Shown: positions 7,586 to 13,220 of the stretch, in pieces | Layout: each line of letters opens with the position of its first letter | How positions within the stretch are numbered: position 1 is the first letter of the stretch | Assembly (NCBI GenBank): GCA_013816225.1 | Contig: JACDEQ010000010.1 | Span: forward strand, 1 to 18,900 | DNA length: 18,900 nucleotides | Direction: 5' to 3' | DNA from: Armatimonadota bacterium | GTDB taxonomy: Bacteria; Armatimonadota; Fimbriimonadia; Fimbriimonadales; ATM1 | Program-made: the position numbers and the translations under genes | Notes under the pieces: generated by a model | What the model saw: only the letters and a program-made list of their open reading frames with translations | Told to the model about the DNA's origin: nothing | The model's database searches: none

Positions 7586-8175
7586 GTTTTTCTCGAGAGT
7601 GCCGTGGCTTGGCCGCCTTCCTGCTTCTCACCCTTGCTCCTCCGAAGGACGTTTGGCGGACGATTCGTACGCATCAAGCATTAGCGAGAAGGGCCGAAGT
7701 ACGTTCTAGATTTTCCTCTTCATTTTTTTGTTCGTGATTTTGGGAAATTGCCGGGGTTTGGGAAAGTCCGTATCGGTTGGCTCGCGTCTTCTTGGAAACG
7801 ATCGAGATGGCGCCGCGCTCGCGTTGCTTCTCCTCGCAGTAGCCGAGACGTTCACGCCTCCCATTCGACTTAGGGCTGTTGGAGGCTCGATGACAACCAG
7901 CGTTTTGACCGTTTTTCGGATCGCGAGGTGCAAGATTTGTTTGGCCCGACACACGGACGAGCGGCATGAAGTCTATTTGGTATTGAGAGTTAGCAGGCCG
8001 CTCATCCGTGGCACACGCCAGCCTCACTCCGGCCACCCAGGCCGTTGGTCGTGCACAGGTTTCTGCGCGGATAAGTTCCCGGTGGTGTATGATGTCGAAT
8101 CTTGGGATAGAGCGGTAAGGTTCGGCAGACCTTGCTCGTACTATAGCTTATGCTACTGCCGATCGCTCTCATGAT
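7586..8175. other. 590-base stretch with no convincing gene
   Basis: Open frames exist on both strands (up to about 148 codons), but none has a recognisable family, consistent codon bias or a ribosome-binding site. The composition is mixed, with a T-rich patch around 7710-7740. The visible structure is one long inverted repeat (7952-8010) and a 7-bp hairpin (8115-8121 with 8129-8135, loop of 7). I looked for SRP RNA, tmRNA, RNase P and 6S signatures and saw none that hold up. The right end presumably holds the promoter of the dienelactone hydrolase gene. TATGCT at 8149-8154 is a weak -10 candidate. Confidence 0.6.
7952..8010. repeat. Long intergenic inverted repeat
   Basis: CACGGACGAGCGGC (7952-7965) and GCCGCTCATCCGTG (7997-8010) match at 13 of 14 positions; the mismatch is G-T compatible on the plus-strand RNA. 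The 31-nt loop is AT-richer. It could be the stem of an unannotated RNA, a degraded palindromic repeat, or a cruciform-type site. Nothing distinguishes these here. Confidence 0.55.
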
Positions 8176-8958
8176 TTGGGTGGAGACGACTGTTGCGCCT
8201 CTATGAAAGAATTCGCAAAAGACCCGGCGTTCCGGGCGGAGCACTTGTCGCCCGAGGCGCTCGACTTCGTGCCTCAAACCGGGAAGATGGGGACGTTCGC
8301 CTACGAGGGCGGCACCGCGAAGACCTTCCTCGTGCCTCCCGCGCCAGATACCAAAGCGGGCGTAATCGTGATCCACGAATGGTGGGGATTGAACGACCAC
8401 ATCAAGCGAGAGGCCGAGGCGCTGGGCAGAGCCACCGGCTACGCCGTTGCCGCGATCGACCTCTACGACGGCCGAGTCGCGACCAGTTCGGACGAAGCCT
8501 CGAAGTTCATTCAGATGGTCGACGACGATAGAGCCAGGAAGATTGTCACCGCGGCTCCGAAGCTGATCGAGGACGGCACGATGTTCGGGCGCAAACTCGA
8601 GAGGGTTGGCGTTGTCGGCTATTGCTTCGGCGGCGGCTGGTCGTTCCAGACGGCGCTCCTCGGCGGAGCCAACGTCGATGCGTGCGTGTTGTACTACGGC
8701 ATGCCCGAGCTCGTTCCCGAGAAGCTTCGCGCGCTCCAAGCGCCGGTGCTCGGGGTCTTCGGAAACAAGGATCGCCGTCTCGGGCCGGAACTCGTCGGCA
8801 AGTTCGCGCAGGCTATGGCCGTCGCCGCGAAGCCACTGGAGCTGCGTGTCTACGACGCCGACCACGGGTTCGCGAATCCGAGCAACCCTAAGTTCGACAA
8901 GGCTAACGCGAAAGACGCTTGGAAGGCGATGTTGGTATTCTTCAAGCGGTACCTGTGA
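8176..8958 (+). CDS. Dienelactone hydrolase family protein
   Basis: 260 residues from a TTG at 8176. The protein is an alpha/beta hydrolase of the dienelactone hydrolase family, probably cytosolic. The catalytic triad is visible as Cys150 in GYCFGG, Asp199 in GNKDRR and His230 in DADHGF. The family HEWWGLN segment (67-73) supplies the Glu that interacts with the nucleophilic Cys. The start is uncertain. TTG at 8176 adds GGDDCCAS before the internal ATG at 8203 (MKEFAKDPAF). Neither has a well-placed Shine-Dalgarno sequence. A tiny frame beginning with ATG at 8171 stops at 8206, overlapping the 8203 ATG, which could couple translation to it. The stop TGA overlaps a GTG start of the next gene (GTGA at 8955-8958). 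The substrate is unknown; few such homologues actually act on dienelactone. Confidence 0.9.
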   Translation: MGGDDCCASMKEFAKDPAFRAEHLSPEALDFVPQTGKMGTFAYEGGTAKTFLVPPAPDTKAGVIVIHEWWGLNDHIKREAEALGRATGYAVAAIDLYDGRVATSSDEASKFIQMVDDDRARKIVTAAPKLIEDGTMFGRKLERVGVVGYCFGGGWSFQTALLGGANVDACVLYYGMPELVPEKLRALQAPVLGVFGNKDRRLGPELVGKFAQAMAVAAKPLELRVYDADHGFANPSNPKFDKANAKDAWKAMLVFFKRYL

Positions 8959-9572
8959 AATTCGCAGCAGCATTGTTCAGCCTCACCCTGGCGACGCTCG
9001 CCAGCGCGCAGGAGTCGACACCCACTTGAACCGGATGACCCGGTGAGGGAGGCTTCCTCGGTTCGGGGGAGATTCAAAAGCAGTGGGTGTTCAGCGCGCG
9101 GTACGTCGACATCGACGCCGATCGGGCGCGTTACCGTCTTACGGCTGCATATCGCTTCGCGCCGAGGCTTCAGGCAGGGCTCGAATATAACCCCGCGGCG
9201 GACGAGGTCGGCTTCATCGGCAACTACATTCTTGCAACAGAAACTCCGAGCAGACCGTCGATAAGCATCGGAACGTCGAGCGACCGGATCGGCACACCGG
9301 CAGGCCCGAAGATGTACTACGTCACGTTCGCCAAGGGGCTCCCCGATCTGAAGTTGGCGTCCTACGTCTCGATCGCGTATTCAGAGCATGACGACGGCGT
9401 CAACTTCCCGTTCGGGGCGACCTACTGGATAGCGCCCCAGTGGTCGATTCTCGGCATGAACGACGGCCGAAAGTCGCACCTGATGCTGAACCACTTGCAG
9501 CACGATTTCAGCATCTCGCTGATGCTGGTTCATATGGAGCGGTTCGGGCTGAGCCTTGCTTGGGGCTTCTGA
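8955..9572 (+). CDS. Exported outer-membrane-like protein with two in-frame TGA codons (candidate selenoprotein or disrupted gene)
   Basis: A GTG at 8955, overlapping the previous stop, opens a clear signal peptide (MKFAAALFSLTLATLASAQ). In the same frame come TGA at 9027-9029 and TGA at 9036-9038 (codons 25 and 28), then 177 uninterrupted codons to the stop at 9572. If both TGAs are read, the product is 205 residues with a T-U-T-G-U-P-G motif just after the cleaved signal. The body alternates polar and hydrophobic residues (SARYVDIDADRARYRLTAAY and similar) and ends in ...LSLAWGF, an aromatic C-terminus typical of outer-membrane beta-barrels. The body matches no family I can name. Alternatives are two compensating indels (the next frame reads LEPDDPV between the two shifts), two sequencing errors, or a pseudogene. 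Evidence for Sec is the TGA-only stops, their U-x-x-U spacing and a hairpin downstream. That the signal peptide and barrel belong to one gene is likely; how they are joined is open. Confidence 0.55.
9039..9067 (+). promoter_or_regulatory. SECIS-like hairpin after the double TGA
   Basis: An inner stem GAGGGA (9045-9050) pairs with TTCCTC (9054-9059, one G-T) around a GGC loop. An outer stem CCCG (9039-9042) pairs with CGGG (9064-9067). The apical loop begins 21 nt after the first TGA but only 12 nt after the second. The usual bacterial SECIS spacing (about 16-37 nt, from memory) therefore fits the first TGA and not the second. Confidence 0.35.
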
Positions 9573-9583
9573 ACCCCAATAGG

Positions 9584-9589
9584 TATCCT
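9584..9589 (+). promoter_or_regulatory. Likely -10 box (TATCCT) of leaderless nadC
   Basis: TATCCT ends 6 nt before the GTG at 9596, the same spacing as TATCAT before the DUF885 gene. It supports GTG 9596 as both transcription and translation start. No Shine-Dalgarno sequence is visible. Confidence 0.45.
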
Positions 9590-9595
9590 CTCGTT

Positions 9596-10450
9596 GTGGA
9601 ACCATTCCTGGGAGAGGAGCCGGCTGGCTGGCCCATGCTCGTCGACACTGCGCTTGGGGAGGACATCGGACATGGGGACGTCACGCGGTTCGCCGTTCCC
9701 GACGATTCACGCTCCTATTACGAAATCGAAGCGCAGGCGGACGGCGTGGTCTGCGGCATCGGAATCGCACTCGATCTGCTCACGCCCCTCGGCGATGCCG
9801 AAGAAGATGAATTCATAGAATACAAAGTCGTAGACGGTGACACCGTGTTGGCTGGGTCCATCGTCTTGGCAGGGAGACTGCAAACCCGTGAGCTGCTGAG
9901 AAACGAAAGAACGGCGCTCAACTTCCTAATGCACCTCTCCGGTGTAGCTTCCTTGACCGCGCAATACGTCGCAAAGACCGAGGGCACGAAGGCCAAGATC
10001 CTGGACACGCGCAAGACGCTTCCCGGCCTGCGCGCGTTGCAGAAATATGCAGTCCGATGCGGCGGCGGCGTCAACCACCGCATGGGCCTCTTCGACGGCA
10101 TCCTGATCAAAGACAACCACGTGAAGGCGGCCGGCGGCGCGGCGCAAGCCGTCAAGGCCCTCAAAGGCCAAGCCCCGCATACGATGCGCGTCGAGATCGA
10201 ATGCACGACCGTGGCCCAGGTAGACCGGGCAATAGGCGCAGGCGTGGACATCATTCTTCTGGACAACATGTCCATGGGCGAGATGAAGGACGCGGTAGGG
10301 ATCGGCCGCACCAAAGTGTTGTTCGAGGCTAGCGGAGGGGTGAGCCTCGACACGGTCAGCGACATCGCAAAGACCGGGGTCGACTTCATCTCGGTCGGAT
10401 CGCTGACCCATTCCGCTGCCTCTCTTCCCTTCCATCTCGAGTTCCGATGA
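9596..10450 (+). CDS. nadC: Nicotinate-nucleotide pyrophosphorylase (quinolinate phosphoribosyltransferase)
   Basis: 284 residues from the GTG at 9596, matching the usual length of about 280. The same frame is open further upstream, but that part overlaps the preceding gene and lacks family sequence; ATG at 9635 is a shorter alternative. NadC condenses quinolinate with PRPP to give nicotinate mononucleotide, releasing CO2, in de novo NAD synthesis. Motifs seen in order are LGEDIGHGDVT near the start, the phosphate-binding KTLPGLRALQKYAVRCGGGVNHR, LFDGILIKDNH, EIECTT, ILLDNMS and the C-terminal FEASGG...GVDFISVGSLTHS. All are diagnostic. It overlaps birA by 4 bases (ATGA), so the two are translationally coupled. 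nadA and nadB are not in the window. Confidence 0.97.
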   Translation: MEPFLGEEPAGWPMLVDTALGEDIGHGDVTRFAVPDDSRSYYEIEAQADGVVCGIGIALDLLTPLGDAEEDEFIEYKVVDGDTVLAGSIVLAGRLQTRELLRNERTALNFLMHLSGVASLTAQYVAKTEGTKAKILDTRKTLPGLRALQKYAVRCGGGVNHRMGLFDGILIKDNHVKAAGGAAQAVKALKGQAPHTMRVEIECTTVAQVDRAIGAGVDIILLDNMSMGEMKDAVGIGRTKVLFEASGGVSLDTVSDIAKTGVDFISVGSLTHSAASLPFHLEFR

Positions 10451-11181
10451 GGCCGGTCCTCGATCAGTCGAGGGAGCTTATCGAGTTCGAGTCGGTCGGC
10501 TCCACCCAGACTGAGCTGGCGGCGTACGTTAAGCTGGGCCGTCGGGACGTTGCCGCGATTTTGGCAAAGGAGCAGACAGAAGGCAGGGGCCGATTCGGGC
10601 GCACCTGGTTCAGTCCAGGCGATGGCTCCCTTTCGCTCTCCCTTGCGCTATTCGATTATGCGGATTGGCCTGCGCCGCAGTACATTGGAATGGCGATTGC
10701 CCTCGGCGCCGCCGAAGCCCTACATTGCGGCGTCGTGTGGCCGAACGACCTCGTCCCGCCACCCGCACACCACGGCCTGCGCAAGCTCGGCGGCGTATTG
10801 AGCGAACTGGTTAAGGACCCGGACGCACGCCTCATTCCTGTGGTCGGCATCGGCATCAACATAGCGGTCGAGAACTTTCCGCAGGAGCTTCAGGTAATGG
10901 CGACCACGCTGCACCTGGCTACGGGCGAAGATCTGACCCCGATAGACGCTTGCAAACGAATCCTCAGTGGTATCGAGAAAGTGCCGGAGCCAAAGAACTG
11001 GCATGCTCTCGCGCTGCGATGGAGGGCCATCGACAGGACAGCTGGCAAGCTCTACAAGCTGCCGGACGGCAGGGTGGCGAGTGCGTCCGGAATCGGAGAG
11101 GCGGGCCAGCTGATTGCAGAGGTAGACGGCGAGCGGGTGGAGGTTTCGTCCGCAGAAGGCCTCTTCGGACACGCTACCTGA
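10447..11181 (+). CDS. birA: Biotin--[acetyl-CoA-carboxylase] ligase, monofunctional
   Basis: 244 residues. It activates biotin as biotinyl-5'-AMP and transfers it to the biotin carboxyl carrier protein of acetyl-CoA carboxylase. The conserved motifs are GRGRFGRTW (46-54, biotinyl-AMP binding loop), WPND (98-101), KLGGVLSE (113-120, catalytic Lys113 region) and VGIGIN (133-138). The C-terminal small domain follows (about 195-244). There is no N-terminal winged-helix domain, so this is a class I, non-repressor BirA. Between WPND and KLGG sits a short Pro/His-rich insert (LVPPPAHHGLR) where most homologues are shorter (roughly LxxxxxKLGG). The ATG overlaps the nadC stop. Its 3' end overlaps the convergent phosphoesterase gene by 8 bases. 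Confidence 0.95.
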   Translation: MRPVLDQSRELIEFESVGSTQTELAAYVKLGRRDVAAILAKEQTEGRGRFGRTWFSPGDGSLSLSLALFDYADWPAPQYIGMAIALGAAEALHCGVVWPNDLVPPPAHHGLRKLGGVLSELVKDPDARLIPVVGIGINIAVENFPQELQVMATTLHLATGEDLTPIDACKRILSGIEKVPEPKNWHALALRWRAIDRTAGKLYKLPDGRVASASGIGEAGQLIAEVDGERVEVSSAEGLFGHAT

Positions 11182-11899
11182 GTGGGAAGAACTCGGCGGA
11201 CAAGGCGCCTGCTTCCAGGGTGTATCGTCCTGCGAAGCGGGCGTGGCTGCCAGTTTGGCATACCCAGGTTTCGCCCACTTTATTCGGTTCTTCTAAGAAT
11301 GTGTGCGAGTGCCCACCCAGAATGAGGTCGATGCCCGGCACCTTAGCGGCGAGCGCGAGGTCCTCCGCAAGGCCGATGTGAGAAAGGCAGATGAGTGTTT
11401 TAGCAGAACCCCTGAGACGCTCCACGCAAGCTTTGGCGGCCTTGATTGGCGAAGTGTTGACGAAGGCGCTGAGGTGCTTTGCCGCCATCCCGTCGGTAAC
11501 CATCGGCACCATCACACCAAAAACGGCTGCGTCGCCAATGATTAGTTCCGAAGGGAGCGGATCGTCTTCGGTGTCGAGGCCATCGAGCAGCGCTTGGTGC
11601 TTGCCCCCCTTCCATTTTAGGTTAGCCGCCAGGACGGGGTGCTTGCAGCCGGCGAGCTTTGCCCGAAAGCCGGCTTCCGTAACGTGGAACTCGCGGTTCC
11701 CGGGAACGCTGGCCGTGCACCGGGCGTCAGCCAGACGCGCCCAGACCGACTCGACGGAAAGCGGAATCGCGATGTTGCCGGATTTCACACAATCGCCACA
11801 ATCGAAGTAAAAGTCAGCGGTCGGGCGCAGTTCTTTCAGCTTCTCCGCAGCTTCGACATTGAGCTTGCCGTGCATGTCGTTGGTGTGCAAAATGACCAT
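11174..11899 (-). CDS. 5'-nucleotidase-like metallophosphoesterase, catalytic domain only, no signal peptide
   Basis: 241 residues. It is the N-terminal metallophosphoesterase domain of the UshA/5'-nucleotidase family without the C-terminal substrate-specificity domain, and without a signal peptide, so probably cytosolic. The metal site is complete: Asp8 and His10 (HTNDMHG), Asp36 (CGDC), Asn68 (GN), His174 (LSHIG), His197 and His199 (GGHSH). The usual GNHE motif reads GNRE: the His that stabilises the transition state in UshA is Arg69 here. The enzyme may be slow, altered in specificity, or use the Arg instead. Start at the ATG at 11899, because MVILHTNDMHG is where the domain begins. It is convergent with birA (8-base overlap) and divergent from the Sec-thioredoxin gene, with 80 bases between. 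The substrate is unknown. Confidence 0.88.
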   Translation of the reverse strand: MVILHTNDMHGKLNVEAAEKLKELRPTADFYFDCGDCVKSGNIAIPLSVESVWARLADARCTASVPGNREFHVTEAGFRAKLAGCKHPVLAANLKWKGGKHQALLDGLDTEDDPLPSELIIGDAAVFGVMVPMVTDGMAAKHLSAFVNTSPIKAAKACVERLRGSAKTLICLSHIGLAEDLALAAKVPGIDLILGGHSHTFLEEPNKVGETWVCQTGSHARFAGRYTLEAGALSAEFFPLR

Positions 11900-11968
11900 G
11901 TCGGTTTCAGTACCTTACCTTCGCGTAAACCCAAAACAAGGCTCACGCGTCATAATTAGGTACACCAC

Positions 11969-11975
11969 AAGGAGG
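11969..11975 (+). promoter_or_regulatory. Strong Shine-Dalgarno site (AAGGAGG)
   Basis: AAGGAGG lies 4 nt before the ATG at 11980. It is the best ribosome-binding site in the window and contrasts with the several starts that have none. It fixes the start of the Sec-thioredoxin gene. CATAAT (11951-11956) upstream is a weak -10 candidate. Confidence 0.8.
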
Positions 11976-11979
11976 AAGC

Positions 11980-12477
11980 ATGACAACCGCATTATTGGCG
12001 GCTCTAACGCTGATGAGCCCGCCACCAATACAAGACTACACAGCCAGTTTGCTAAAGGTCGGCACGGTGGCTCCGGACTTCACGCTTAAGACACCGGCCG
12101 GCAAGCCTATCAAATTTAGCGGCGTTTACAAGAAGAACAGAGCCACGATTCTAAACTTCTGGTTCTACCACTGAGGCGCCTGCCGTGAGGAGTTGCCTCA
12201 CTTGAACAAGCTTTACAAACAGAACAAGGCCAAGGGCCTCGCCATTCTCTCGATGAACCGGGGAGATAGCGCTAAGGTCGCCGGCGATTATTGGAAGAAG
12301 ACCGGGATTGCTTTCCCCACAGTTCTGGCGCCGGACGCTTGGCACGACAAATACAAGGTCAGCGCTTATCCCACGAACTACGTCGTGGGCAGTTCCGGCA
12401 AGATTATCGCCCGGTTCGTCGGCTGGGACGAAGCCGCCATGAAGAAAATTCTGCGTTCCAAAGGCATCCCCGTCTAA
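11980..12477 (+). CDS. Thioredoxin-fold (TlpA/AhpC-TSA type) selenoprotein with U-G-A-C active site
   Basis: 165 residues if the in-frame TGA at 12172-12174 is read as selenocysteine (residue 65). Before it stands VGTVAPDFTL...ATILNFWFYH; after it GACREELPHLNKLYKQ. In TlpA/ResA-type thioredoxins this place reads NFWATWCGPCRxExP, so TGA sits exactly on the first redox Cys and leaves U-G-A-C with Cys68. The second half continues in the same frame without a break and has the thioredoxin cis-Pro (YPTNYVV) and ...GKIIARFVGW, then TAA at 12475. Selenocysteine at this spot lowers the pKa and speeds thiol-disulfide exchange in known UxxC proteins. The N-terminus (MTTALLAALTLMS) is a short hydrophobic stretch, possibly an export signal. 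Neighbours are unrelated. An ordinary nonsense mutation or sequencing error (TGC or TGT to TGA) is the alternative, but the hairpin 10 nt downstream argues for Sec. Confidence 0.85.
12185..12201 (+). promoter_or_regulatory. Bacterial SECIS element
   Basis: GTGAGG (12185-12190) and CCTCAC (12196-12201) form a perfect 6-bp stem with loop AGTTG. The loop begins 16 nt after the TGA and has G as its second base. Known bacterial SECIS rules (G in the first two loop bases, roughly 16-37 nt from UGA; quoted from memory) are met. An alternative pairing TGAGGC (12172-12177) with GCCTCA (12195-12200) is possible but would close a much larger loop. Confidence 0.75.
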
Positions 12478-12503
12478 CAAGACGCGGGTACCCGATGCCC
12501 CTG

Positions 12504-12536
12504 CGATGCCACACTCCTTGAATGAGTGTGGCATCG
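12504..12536 (+). terminator. Strong hairpin after the Sec-thioredoxin gene
   Basis: A perfect 13-bp stem (CGATGCCACACTC with GAGTGTGGCATCG) with a 7-nt loop begins 26 nt after the stop codon. Only TATTGT follows, not a full T tract. It most likely ends the upstream transcript, but it lies 27 nt before the nuoE start and could also act in the nuoE leader. Confidence 0.55.
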
Positions 12537-12563
12537 TATTGTACGAGGTAATCTCTGCCTCCG

Positions 12564-13187
12564 ATGGACCTGATCCAATTGACCCACGGAGGCAGCCGAC
12601 CTAAGGCGCCAAAACCCGAGAACGTCGAGCTTCACTTCAGCGAAAAGGCCGTCCTCGAACTTGAAAGGTTGGTGACCCACTACCCCGACAAGAAATCTGC
12701 GATGCTGCCTGCGCTGTGGATTGCTCAACGTGAATACGGTGGCTACCTACCCGCAGATGCCCTTGCCGAAGTGGCGCTGCGCTTGGAAAGAAGCTACGCC
12801 GAGGTCGAGGGCGTCGCCACCTTCTATTCGATGTACCACCCGCACCACGCCGTAGGGAAACACCTCATCGAGGTCTGCACATGCCTGTCCTGCTACGTCT
12901 GTGGCGCATACCGAATCGCCGACTACCTGAAGGAGAAGCTGAGGGTCGACTGGATGGGAACCACCGAGGACGGCCTATTCACCCTCGAAGAGGTGGAGTG
13001 CCTGGACGCGTGCGATCGAGCGCCGGTGCTGCAGATCGGCGACCAGTATTACGGGCCCGTCACCGAACGAGACGTGGACGCATTGATAGACAAACTCCGT
13101 ACTGCGGCCGAGCCGACGACGATCAAGCTTGCAGACGAAATCGTGCAGGCCCAACTGCATAAGTCAGACCAAGAACGCATTTCTTAA
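12564..13187 (+). CDS. nuoE: NADH-quinone oxidoreductase subunit E (NuoE, 24-kDa 2Fe-2S subunit)
   Basis: 207 residues, somewhat longer than the usual 160-180 because of both tails. NuoE belongs to the NADH-input arm of complex I on the cytoplasmic side and carries the 2Fe-2S centre N1a. The thioredoxin-like ferredoxin ligands are Cys105 and Cys110 (C-x4-C in CTCLSC), and Cys146 and Cys150 (C-x3-C in ECLDAC). Two extra cysteines (107 and 113) lie beside the first pair. The N-terminal helical bundle has the typical ALWIAQREYGGYL and EVEGVATFYSMYHPH segments. nuoF and nuoG, its usual direct neighbours, are absent: the next gene is clpB on the other strand. So it is an orphan nuoE, or it serves another NAD-linked flavin/iron-sulfur enzyme. 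No good Shine-Dalgarno sequence precedes ATG 12564; an earlier ATG at 12522 meets a stop after nine codons. Confidence 0.95.
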   Translation: MDLIQLTHGGSRPKAPKPENVELHFSEKAVLELERLVTHYPDKKSAMLPALWIAQREYGGYLPADALAEVALRLERSYAEVEGVATFYSMYHPHHAVGKHLIEVCTCLSCYVCGAYRIADYLKEKLRVDWMGTTEDGLFTLEEVECLDACDRAPVLQIGDQYYGPVTERDVDALIDKLRTAAEPTTIKLADEIVQAQLHKSDQERIS

Positions 13188-13202
13188 GGCATCGAACCTA
13201 AA

Positions 13203-13220
13203 CCGCCGGGCGATAAGCGG
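13203..13220. terminator. Weak terminator-like hairpin between nuoE and clpB
   Basis: CCGC (13203-13206) and GCGG (13217-13220) can pair around 10 nt. On the plus strand they are followed by a T-rich run (TATTTCTTTTT) that doubles as the 3' end of clpB. It could end nuoE transcription. The stem is short, so the call is weak. Confidence 0.3.

Noticed and set aside
7755..7775. GGAAAGTCCG resembling the conserved 5' segment of RNase P RNA
   Set aside because: The flanks do not match and no partner 3' conserved segment follows on either strand within the gene-free stretch.
7674..8174. Open frames of 120-148 codons on both strands after the tRNA
   Set aside because: No family resemblance, no ribosome site, erratic composition with frequent Arg and Ser, and overlapping frames on both strands, as expected of noncoding GC-rich DNA.
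9440..9595. Long 5' extension of the nadC frame
   Set aside because: It overlaps the preceding gene body in another frame and contains no NadC-like sequence; GTG 9596 gives the family length.
8955..12477. Reassignment of TGA as a general sense codon
   Set aside because: Hydrolase, nadC, birA, trpE and trpG all end naturally at TGA where their families end, so TGA is a normal stop here and only special contexts could be read through.
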